DNA of 64,000 bases from Endozoicomonas sp. 8E (GTDB lineage: Bacteria; Pseudomonadota; Gammaproteobacteria; Pseudomonadales; Endozoicomonadaceae). The notes under the pieces were generated by a model, which saw nothing but the letters and a program-made list of their open reading frames with translations, had not been told where the DNA came from and searched no databases. The position numbers and the translations under genes are program-made. Below, in pieces: positions 52,601 through 60,900 of this stretch; position 1 is the stretch's first letter, and each line of letters starts with the position of its first letter. The stretch spans positions 1,060,501 through 1,124,500 of the forward strand of contig NZ_CP120717.1 in the NCBI RefSeq assembly GCF_032883915.1. Reading direction: 5' to 3'.

Positions 52601-54266
52601 TGCCAGTGATCAATGCCTTCTGAAAGTCACTCTGACATCGTCCAAAATGCGCCTTTTGTTCCGAGGCGATATGGATATTATCGAATAGCTGGCTGAAGCT
52701 GGTCTGTTCATTGACCTGAATGACCAGACGTGCTGTCCAGTGACGATAAACCCAATAATTTGCCTCGGCAGGTTGCTGATAAATGATGGTATTAATGTCA
52801 GTTTGAGCCCTGATTTTTTCCTCCAGGTGACGTTTACTGGCCAGAGAGTCTTCATCGTTTTCTGTCAATCCCAGGGCTTTCGGTTGCTGTTTTGAATAAG
52901 CTACCTGCAGTCGGGGCTCCAGGCCAGTCGTCTCGCGAATCGTCTGCAATGAACCCAGCAAACGAAACCAGAGAGCCTCAGTGAGGGGAGACGTCACGGT
53001 GACGGCAGCACCGGCCCGAACCTGTTCCAGCAGGGAGGTATTGGGTACTGCATGGCCTTCCGGGGCGATGGCGATGGGGTTCAGCCATTGGGCAATATTA
53101 CTTTGGTTAATGATGATCGGGTTGCCTGGTGCCTGCTCTTTTTCAGTTTCTGTGTCACCTTCTTGTTCATGAGGGTGGGACAGGCTTTGAAACAGTGAGT
53201 GAAGCTCGTCATTTCCTACCGGCATCTGATAAAACTGAACAGCGTCCGGTAATGGACAGATCTTGCCATTGCTCTCAAAGCACTGTTGCGCCAGCAGCTG
53301 TCGCATTGTCTGTTCAAAGGCCAGATCTTGCCAGTCGGCCCCTTTCAGAATCACCCGTTGTCCACTTCTTAATGACTCAAGCCTGCCGGGGATATGCTGT
53401 ATGCGTCCCTGTTTATCCACGCCGGGACCACCCAGCAGCAACTGCCGCCAGTTACTGTGCAAATGACAGTCAATAAGAAGGGTATTGTCGTCGTCCATGG
53501 CGCTTTCGGCACAGGGGAGTTCAGCCAATAGCGGAGGAACCTCGTCGATTTCCATCAATGGGTCATTGCCGGTTTTTGCGTCGAACTGCCAGGTATTGCC
53601 CGGGCGATTAATTCGTCGCCAGAAGTCAGCCCCCGGTGCGCCGACCGCCGATGCATCGTCAAGGCTGCCAACCGATCTCAACTGCTCAGGGTCTGCCAGC
53701 ACCAGCAGAGCAACATGCTCGCCCAGGGGGCGCTTCTCCTTGCTGACTTTGTCGAACAGACAGGGGTTATCCGGGTCCAGCAGGTCATTAAATTTGGGCA
53801 GATGCTCGCTGGTGAGCATTCGGATATCGATCACCAGGGTCAATGGCCGCGAACCTTCAAACAGTTTGCCCGGATAAAGGGTGTGGCGACCGTCACCGGA
53901 AATGCTCAGCCGACTCACCAGGTTAGCCTGCGAGAGTTCATCGGGGTGGGAAATAAGGGTGACATCCCGATGTTCATCACAGGTCTGGGCAACTAAAAGC
54001 TGACGAACCTCATTATCATTGGTGACAAAACGAAAATCGAAGGCATGAGAGGCTCTGGAGAGTGGTGAATCCGTTGAGGAAACGGTTCTCGCCCGGTCAG
54101 GTGACTTAATCCGGGGGGACGATACATTGAGTTTGGCAATGACATCAGAGCATATCTCTACATCATTTGCCGGTAATTCCAGCTTTGGTTTTTTGGCGGG
54201 TACGATAGCGCCAGACGCACCACTATCAAGAACCGATTTCTGTATTTCCCTGATCCGACCATCCAT
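46692..54266 (-). CDS. Copy 7: giant multi-AAA+ / transglutaminase-like protein with altered triad, 2,524 aa
   Basis: Class B copy. ATG at 54264-54266, with AGGAGA upstream. Basic motif PAKKPKL at residues 23-29. Walker A motifs at ~943 (GETGTGKS) and ~1278 (GPAGRGKD). The transglutaminase-like region keeps Cys 1920, but in GSCGHR (Arg changed to Gly), and VHCFAEYS, while the Asp position reads SVSLGGA, so the presumed catalytic Asp is Ser. This copy may be inactive in that domain while the ATPase domains look intact. A long charged coiled-coil insert (about 47050-47330) precedes the C-terminal YCWANS...GAHDPSS domain. REP-rich gaps lie on both sides. Part of the N-terminal half resembles copy 6 and part of the second AAA+ region resembles copy 1. 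Confidence 0.92.
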   Translation of the reverse strand: MDGRIREIQKSVLDSGASGAIVPAKKPKLELPANDVEICSDVIAKLNVSSPRIKSPDRARTVSSTDSPLSRASHAFDFRFVTNDNEVRQLLVAQTCDEHRDVTLISHPDELSQANLVSRLSISGDGRHTLYPGKLFEGSRPLTLVIDIRMLTSEHLPKFNDLLDPDNPCLFDKVSKEKRPLGEHVALLVLADPEQLRSVGSLDDASAVGAPGADFWRRINRPGNTWQFDAKTGNDPLMEIDEVPPLLAELPCAESAMDDDNTLLIDCHLHSNWRQLLLGGPGVDKQGRIQHIPGRLESLRSGQRVILKGADWQDLAFEQTMRQLLAQQCFESNGKICPLPDAVQFYQMPVGNDELHSLFQSLSHPHEQEGDTETEKEQAPGNPIIINQSNIAQWLNPIAIAPEGHAVPNTSLLEQVRAGAAVTVTSPLTEALWFRLLGSLQTIRETTGLEPRLQVAYSKQQPKALGLTENDEDSLASKRHLEEKIRAQTDINTIIYQQPAEANYWVYRHWTARLVIQVNEQTSFSQLFDNIHIASEQKAHFGRCQSDFQKALITGRPVVFRGLETNPTLQQLLEPLFAGQPLLVNGQLQTYPKARMEILWPESAKSPSSVFHSMIATAETCPEVGLWGISTVRHNISWADRPEQALHKLYEAFKTVPADLCKPLPEMTEGLMNNLILAARRAQQLDHSPQLLPCHWRKAINSVITHGTRQHPSVRDFMKVACWHLLPDRDQAASVDPDQLAAIINSAPQLDRTFVKHNLWSLARAFDPAVFKGTELQLSYKNPFPEWGEKDVMDRLCAMILAHAPEKQRDAIAYQLAVDPAATKPWQSLAIEPTRQIKRLQDALASGWQLPLHSGQTRSDAIHGLASDCFHIARTANSKAEGIERIEHRLSESLKWQGSADEPLSAMARDLYHGEMSQEDRESRRLSRLHDRLTDSPVIFLEGETGTGKSYFSTKLAKASGQASVISLGPSDSEQTLMKRWQWRDHTDGDRSMEQQNRALMEWARTPSNEDGHYVTLVLDEANLAKTGLLASLNSLWEPEPCIYVNGHPVKVGPKHRVILTGNPDHYAGRHMDPALKERLPRAYYPKLDQAFLRDRVVEPALLKHLQRHQINDIAHIASKSVMALWQYYQELLPEHDFTPRDLTDICSWVGWYLDRGLPTGKSVTCGQINSLIQQSFRDVLGPEIAETHQDALSALEIWFAARYNLKNTLSERVRNKTLSDIQQTFGTITTEIRPDFDTSGSAVRELAQQVGQDLNRCQLAYHHDRKHGGRQATLIEGPAGRGKDATLNLVIESVRKEARRRGESMPKVFYLNACDCSWDKLCEKIQKAKVNGGILVISEMNLIDSQHLEGELNDILAGDAHPGFHLFATINPPEYSGRKPLSPALKGRFRHLPIRQYNPTELQTIAEKVLPESSQGTFVAKKLTEKHCLLRAHLQRKKLPLQPTSLDLQNVARAITRGGDFSEKAVHQYLNQHYQLYLMAANISLEELSESSAPVMTKEALDPELSEWFYQTISGIDRPWLIRQSDRNSINEKRHEIRINRLLDKEEAKTEIIKRVAQTRWKASGLPLNPDQFDDVLTRALYRHWQQGCFVHAFDQIGIDANSVFTLTEEEEQTLKLPASQPYLQKADQWINKWKSDVVQLWPAFWNQMSGQPNHRIDDSEEYDPAVHWKDVSTLDRDTDYENCEPNHHEDYIVFATEKTPSGMYRFWLDDINVTAGGDIELLEISDQQMQRVETLMPARLPGHGQEITLASNQTLATFKWSSENGEFALPGLTPDDYIVALRIERDMAFTLVRGGYTGLHTLYVPEARANQSIEVAYVVETREPDKKSSIKEALREPLIRFDTRCSKGMKKVLNGVFTAIDQQPSEIQAPLRKIADAHGTKQRIKAIMEYCTKFSGKAKPEENQNFFRFLVTQRQGSCGHRVAVFVALCRYFGIPSRNVRNHVHCFAEYSLDKGRTWKSVSLGGAKVKKTEITYDFQPTRQVEDPGTVSRKIKGHLKALLKGADSTQQQALAKACVMSLGELKKNLDTHTAWPESNLSFSNIIRNLWERDDLTGFSMGVSLIELLGTDALSYFEKPWDVNVINNDWYIYQSMSEAAKQILSNSDKDQITEPLRSLHSKMIDQAGANPHQWHRFIVKILEDSDLTKPSVIHFAREAMESGWLDPLPIDKENFSLPRELHQLLVRLEDVDELKVKAAHCQKKWYQEFLSREKNSQEWQLFYQSLQKAKSGTTNFFITQGHDGCSSFLKRNIADSSLQEAWTDEPEGIPDIERMLLHNPAFKQLISGKANHRPVIVMGKPLWDDTAFAEKTQALLQHKMENSPGLKQLSKKINQYEALKKEETHRRGQFMNDVQNQMKTLFDTGRLLTPDSIINLLEQKQAELNSEYKSIAESHKISEEEEKLVDNLKHKCRKAITQAFSYFLYELTHSKGGCLSYCWANSNFWDIYFSRGNYGAHDPSSPEELDTMMSETNNAPLFEKSIKDDYLRQAFNVSNALVLKSDELTKIAEEFLNSVNLNSISDVLET

Positions 54267-54430
54267 AGTCAATCTCCTTTCCTGATGTCCCTTGGAGGAC
54301 TGCATTGAAATTATTTAATTATTTGACCTTGGGATGGGTTTAAAGTTCCATTTTAACTGTTACCCCTCTGTAGGGTTGTCCAGCCTGCTGTTCGGCTGCA
54401 CTGAATCAGCTGCTCAGTTAATGTTTCCAT
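54267..54430 (-). promoter_or_regulatory. Class B leader upstream of copy 7
   Basis: Closely similar to the leader of copy 3 up to the tract gctcagttaatgttt near 54425, after which repeats begin. It presumably holds the promoter; no convincing boxes are visible. Confidence 0.4.
54273..54278 (-). promoter_or_regulatory. Ribosome binding site of copy 7
   Basis: AGGAGA, 6 bases before the ATG at 54266; it decides against the in-frame ATG 39 bases upstream. Confidence 0.75.
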
Positions 54431-54443
54431 TTCAGGGAAGGAA

Positions 54444-54643
54444 CTCGTCATTCCCGCGAAGGCAGGTGTCGCAAAACTCCAACAACTCGTTCCCATGCTC
54501 TGAGGTCGTCATTCCCGCGAAGGCGGAATCCAGCGCCAACGGTGGATCTCTGCCTTCTCGGGGATGACAAGGCCAGGGGGGCACCGGGCAGTACGGCTCT
54601 GGTGGTGAGTCAGTGTGGATTCCCGCCTTCGCGGGAATGACGA
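54444..54643. repeat. REP fragment plus BIME-like element
   Basis: A lone REP arm (54444-54465) and connector lead to a composite element from 54505 to 54643, with REP palindromes in inverted orientation at its ends; the left one has lost one base (gaaggcggaatcc). Confidence 0.75.
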
Positions 54644-54709
54644 GAATGAAGCCGGGAATGACGGGAGTCAACTCGTTCCCACGCTGGAGAGAGTTTTGCG
54701 ACACCCTCG

Positions 54710-54835
54710 AAGGCGGGAATCCAGCGCCAACAGCGGGACTCAGGCTTCTCGAGGATGACAACGCCGGGGCGCGCGCCGGGCAGAATGATTCTGGTGGAGA
54801 GTCAGTGTGGATTCCCGCCTTCGCGGGAATGACGG
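54710..54835. repeat. Diverged BIME-like element
   Basis: Starts with a truncated left arm (cgaaggcgggaatccagcgc) and ends with a full inverted REP. The middle differs from other elements (gcttctcgaggatgacaacg), so it is an older copy. Confidence 0.7.
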
Positions 54836-54957
54836 GAGTGAAGCCGGGAATGACGGGAGTGAAGCCGGGAATGACGGGAGTGAAGCCGGGAATGACGGGA
54901 GTGAAGCCGGGAATGACGGGAGTGAAGCCGGGAATGACGGGAGTGAAGCCGGGAATC
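54825..54957. repeat. 21-bp satellite, six units, abutting the stop codon of copy 8
   Basis: gggaatgacgggagtgaagc recurs at 54825, 54846, 54867, 54888, 54909 and 54930, with a seventh start at 54951 that runs into the TGA of copy 8 (54960-54962). The unit sequence differs from those of the other gaps but the 21-bp period is the same. Confidence 0.9.
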
Positions 54958-54959
54958 AT

Positions 54960-57900
54960 TCAGATATCAAATGCGTCACAGAGCGAATTTAAATTCACGG
55001 TACTCAAAAACTCTTCGGCAATTTTTGTCAGCTCATTGGATTGGAGTATCAGAGCGTTGGTGGCGTTGAATGCCTGCTTCAGGTAGGTATCTTCAATGCA
55101 GTCATGTATGCAGGAATTGGCATCTATTTCTGACATCATGGTGAAGAGCTCTCCTGGTGAAGAGGGATTGTGAGCGCCATGGTTGCCTCTGTCCAGGGTT
55201 CCCCATTTGAAAGCATTGATCCAGCAATACGTTAAACTAGCACCTTTCGAGTGCGTTAATTCATACAGATAATGACTGAAGGCCTGCTGAATCGCTTGCC
55301 TGCACTTGATTAAATTATCCACAAGTGTTTTCTCCTCTAACGGCTGCAATTCCGGGCGTCTATCAACTTTTTGTTTAAAAAGGGCTTTGACCTTGTCTGC
55401 GGTCACGTTGTTGTACCACTCAGGTTTTCCTATGATAATCACCGGACGATGGTTTGCCTTGCCGGAAATGAACTGCGCAAATGCAGGGTTGTGTACCAGC
55501 ATTCGTTCTATATTCGGAATGCCCTCAGGTTCATTCGTCCAGTGCGTCTCTATAGACGAGTTGGCAATTTTACCTTCAAGGAATGACGAAAACCCTTCAT
55601 GACCGTGAGTGATGAAAAAGGTAGAGGTATCACTTCTTTTCTCTTGTAAGCTTTTATAAAACAATTGCCATGACTGGCTGTTTTTTTCCCTGGACAAGAA
55701 CGCCTGATACCACTTTTTCAGGCAATGGGCGGCTTCAACTTTCAGTTCATCGATGCCTTTCAGACGCACCAATAGCCGATGAAGTTCAAAATCCAGCTGA
55801 GGATAATTCTTGTCGTTCGGCACTGGGTCCAGCCAACCCGATACCATGGCTTCACGGGCAAAGCGAATAACAGAAGGTCCGGTTAAGTTGGTATTCAATA
55901 TATTCAGCATTGATCTCAGCCATCGGTGTGGGCTCGCTCCGCTCTGAACAATCATTTTCGAGTGCAATGATTTGAGTGATTCAGTGACCTGATCTCCATC
56001 ATTGTTGGACAATATTACTTTTACTGCTTCCCACATCGGACTTCTGGCAAATAAGTTTTCAGACCCGGAACAGGCCAATGCCTTCTCGCCAGCAGCTAAT
56101 TCTTCTGTCTCCATCGACTCCACCATTAAGACGCCCATGGAAAAACCGGCTAAGTCTTTTTGCTTAAAAAGTTTACTTACCATTTCGGAAACAGTCAGAT
56201 TGGCTTGCGGTAATGCACGGTTTGTCTCGAGGGCTTTTTTCAGTTCCTCAAGGTTCATCTCAAGGGCCCTGGCCAGAGCTTGCTGTTGGGCTAAATCAGT
56301 ATCTTTCAGGAGATCCTTAAGCTTCTCTGATTTAATGCTGCAATCATTGAGCTTCCTGGAGCGAGGTATAATTACTGTTGTCTCCACGGGCGTCCCGCCC
56401 AAATCCACTGACTCCCAGGATTGGCCTCCATCCACGGAATACTCGGCAAAGACGTGCCTGAGGCTCTCCATTTGCCGACTGGGAATCCCGAAATAGCGAC
56501 AAAAAGCAACAAAAACAGGCGCACGATGACGACAGCTACCTTGCCGCTTTGTTACCAGGAATCGAAAGAAATTTTCACTCTCTTCTGGTTTAGCTGCACC
56601 GGAGAACTGTTTGCAGTATTCCGTGATTGCGCTAATTCGTTGCCAGATGTTTTTAGCGTCTATTATTTTGTGCAACGGTGCCTGTATTCTGGCGGGTTGT
56701 TCGTCGATGTTAGCAAACAGTTCCTTCAGGACGGACTTCATGCCTTCTGAACACTGGACGTCAAAAAGGGCTTTTTTAGCGCCTGTTTTACCGCCCGGCT
56801 TTGCGGGTTCTACGACATAAGTACATTGAAAACTCTGGCCGACTGCGGCCAGAGGAACAAACAGTGTATGAAGCCCGGTATAGTGGTCCCTGATCAGTTT
56901 GAATGGCAAACCGGGTTTTATACGCAGGGCCACGATAGAGTCACTGGCCGTCAGGCTGGGCAATGGACATTGACCGTTCTTTGCTGATATCTCAAGGGTC
57001 GCCAGCGTTTGATTTCTGGTTAATGTCACTTTCTGGGCATTCCCTGGTAACCGCCCAGGTGTGAGGGCTTCGACTCCCAGAAGGTGCTTACCATCAAGAC
57101 TGATCTTTTTGATTTCACCCCTGGCAGTGACACGAATATCCCATGCCTCCCAGCGATACATCTTAGGGGGATGCTGCGAATCAAAAATTTTACAATATTC
57201 AACCTCTGGTATCTCCTCATCCTCATAGTTCGTGCTTCGGTCCAATGCCGGAGCTTTTTCCTCCTCAACTTCCGGGTTATAGGGTTCTGGAGCGTCGTCA
57301 CCGCTAATAGCGGATGCTTTGTTAATAAAATCGTTTACCCAACGGTTCGGCAGATCACTGATCTGATACCAAAATGCGGGCCAGCATTGAACGTCATGGG
57401 CGTTCCATGACTGTATCTGCTTATCGGCCTCCTGAAAATGAGGCTGGTAAGTCGGCATTTTCAGCGCTTGTGCCTGCTCTTTCGTCAGGGGAAATACGCT
57501 ATGAGCGTCCACGTCCGTAAGGTCAAACACACAAGCGAACCAGCATTGCTGCCAGTGTCTGTAAAGTGCCTGTGTGAAAATATCGTCCGACTCACGCGGC
57601 TTCAGGGAAAGACCGGATGCCTGCCACCTGGCCTGGGCCACCCTCTTGATAACTTCTGTTTTTGCGTCCTCTTTATCCAGAAGGGTATTAATACGAATTT
57701 CATGGCGTTTTTCATTAATGCTGTTGCGGTCACTTTGTCGTATCAACCACGGACGATCAATGCTCGATACCGTTTCGTAAAACCATTGGCTCAGATCAGG
57801 ATCAAGCGCTCCTATACCCATGGCAGGTGCCCATGACTCTGGCAGTTCCTCCAGCGATATATCAGCAGCCATCAGGTAAAGCCGGTAGTGCTGATTGAGG

Positions 57901-60900
57901 GATTGATGGAGTGCTTTATCGCTAAAATCACCCCCTCTGTTAAGCGCTCTGGCGACATTCTGCAGATCAAGGCTGGTTGGTTGCAACGGCAGGTTGTACC
58001 TTTGCAGGCAAGCCCTCAATCGGCAATGTTGTTGAGTCAGCTTTTCAGCCAACTCTTTCCCCTTCAGGGTCTCTGGCAATACTTTCTCAACAATGACCTG
58101 CAATTCTGCCGGGTTATACTGCCGGATCGGCAAATGTCGAAAACGCCCTTTCAGCGCCGGTGATAAGGGTTTTCGCCCGCTGTACTCAGGCGGGTTGATG
58201 GTGGCAAACAGGTGAAAACCCGGATGGGCGTCACCGGCCAGAATATCGTTTAACTCACCTTCCAGATGCTGGCTGTCGATCAGGTTCATTTCCGAAATCA
58301 CCACGATGCCGCCTTTAATTTTGGCCTTCTGGATCTTTTCACACACTTTGTCCCAGGAACAATCGCAGGCATTCAGGTAAAAGACTTCCGGCATCAATTC
58401 TTGCCGTTGTTCAGCCTGCTGTTTGACACTTTCAATCACCAGGTTCAGCGTGGCATCCTTGCCCCGTCCCGCCGGGCCTTCAATCAGTGTTGCCTGACGA
58501 CCGCCGTGTTTTATTTTGCGATGATAAGCCTGCTGACAGCGGCTTAAATCCTGTCCAAGCTGTTGCACCAGTTCACGGACTGCCGAGCCGGAGGTATCAA
58601 AGTCTGGTCGGATTTTTTCGCTGACTGTACTGAAGGTCTGCTGCATTTTCTGCAGGGTGTGGTTATAAACTTTGTTGCTCAGGGTATTGTTCGGGTGGTA
58701 ACGGGCAGCAAACCAGATTTCCAGTGCTGACAGGGCATCCTGATGAGTTTCGGTGATTTCCGGCCCCAGTACATCCCGAAAACTCTGTTGGATCAAACTG
58801 TTTATTTGCTCACAGGTCACACTGCCGCGTGCGGGCAGGGCACGATCCAGATACCAGCCCACCCAACTGCAGATATCCGTTAAATCCCTGGGGGTAAACT
58901 CATGGTCGGGCAAGAGTTCCTGATAATATTGCCAGAGTGCCATCACACTGTTGGTGGCACTTTGTGCAATGTCGTTTATTTGCTGCTCCGGCAGATGTTC
59001 TTGTAAATGCTTGACCAAAGCCGGTTCCACCACCCTGTCCCGAAGGAATACCTGGTCCAGGCGTGGGTAGTAAGCTCTGGGCAGTTTCTCTTTCAGGGCC
59101 GGGTCCATTTGGCGCCCGGAGTAATGATCCGGGTTACCAGTGAGAATCACCCGGTGTTTTGGGCTGACCTTGACAGGATGGCCATTCACATAGATGCAGG
59201 GTTGCGGTTCCCATAAGCCGTTCAATGAGGCCAGCAATCCGGTCTGGGCCAGGTTGGCTTCATCCAGAACCAGAGTAATGTACTCTCCTCCAACACAGCC
59301 TGCGTCTTTGTCGGATTCGATACTGGCCCATTCCATCAACGCCCGGTTTTGCTGCGCCATAGAGCGGTCGCCATCGGCGTGTTGTTGCCACTGCCAGCGT
59401 TTCATCAGGGTCTGTTCGCTGTCGGAAGGTCCAAGAGAAATCACCGCAGCCTGTCCTGAAGCCTTCGCCATTTTGGCGGAAAAGTAACTTTTTCCAGTGC
59501 CGGTTTCTCCCTGCAGGAAGATAACGGGAGAGTCCGCAAACCGGTCATGGAGTCGGGACAATCGACGGCCTTCACGATCCTTCTGACTTATCTCGCCGTG
59601 ATAAAGATCCCGGGCCAGTGCTGACATAGGCATATTAGCGCAACCCAGCCATTCCAGTGATTCAGCCAGTCGATGTTCAATGCGTTTAATGCGTTCTGCC
59701 TCAGAATTCGCTGTTCTGGCCACGTGAAAACAATCTCTGGCCAGAGCCTGAATGGCATCGGATCGCGTTTGCCCTGATGACAAACGTAACTGCCAGCCAG
59801 AAGCCAGAGCATCTTGCAAACGTTTAATCTGTCTGCCTGGCCTGATGGTTAAGGATTGCCAGGGCTTTGCTTGCGCAGGATCGACTTTCAGGTGATACGC
59901 CAATGCATCTCGTTGTTTTTCAGGCCCATGGGCCAGGATCATGGCACAGAGCGTGTTGAGAATGTTTTCTTCGCCCCATGCTGGAAATGGATGTTCATAG
60001 GACAGTTGTAATTCGGTACCTTTGAATACTGCCGGATCAAAGGCTCTGGCCAGTTGCCAAAGGTTCTGCCTGACAAACTTTCTATCCAGCCGCTGGGAAC
60101 TGTTGATGATGGCGTTTAAACAATCCGGGTCCGCCGAAGCCGTTTGATCCTTATCCAGCGTCTTATCCGGTAACAAGTACCAGCAAGCCACTTTCAGAAA
60201 ATCGCGCACGGGAGGATTTTGCCGGGTGCCATGGGTGAGGATGCTATCAATGGCCTTGCGCCAGTGGCAGGGCAGGAGCTGTGGGGAGTGGTCAACCTGC
60301 TGTGCTCGCCGGGCAGCCAGTATCAGGTTATGCAACAACCCTTCGGTCATTTCTGGTAGCGGGTTACAAAGATGAGCAGGTACAGTTTCAAACGCCTGGT
60401 AAAGTTTATTAAGCGCCTGTTCTGGCAGCTCAGCCCGGGAGATTTTATGTTTGACGGCATTGATATCCCAGAGATCCACCTCAGGACAGGGCTTACCCTT
60501 GGCAACCATCGAACGAAATAGTGAAGATGAGCTTTTTACAGACTCAGGCCAGAGCATTGTGACATGAGCTTGTGGATAGGCCTGTAACTGCCCATTGACC
60601 AGCAGAGGTTGGCCAACAACCAGAGGTTCCAGAAGCTGCTGAAGAATTGGATTAGTTTCCAGCCCCCGCAATACCACCGGCTTGCCAGCGGTCAATGCCT
60701 CCTGCAACTGACTCTGACGGCGTCCGAAATACGCCTTTTGTTCCGAGGTGATATGGATATTATCAAATAGCTGGCTGAAGCTGGTCTGTTCATTGACCTG
60801 AATGACCAGAGGGGCTTCCGGATGATTATTGAGCCAATGGCTGGCCTGGGCAGCTTGCTGATAGGTAAAGGTATTAAAGGCGGAGCGAGCCCTCATTTTT

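Noticed and set aside
22287-54266. One long operon transcribed from copy 9 to copy 1
   Set aside because: Gaps of 146 to 1,134 bp, a repeated promoter-like element with fixed geometry and REP arrays between genes make separate transcription units more likely, though read-through cannot be excluded.
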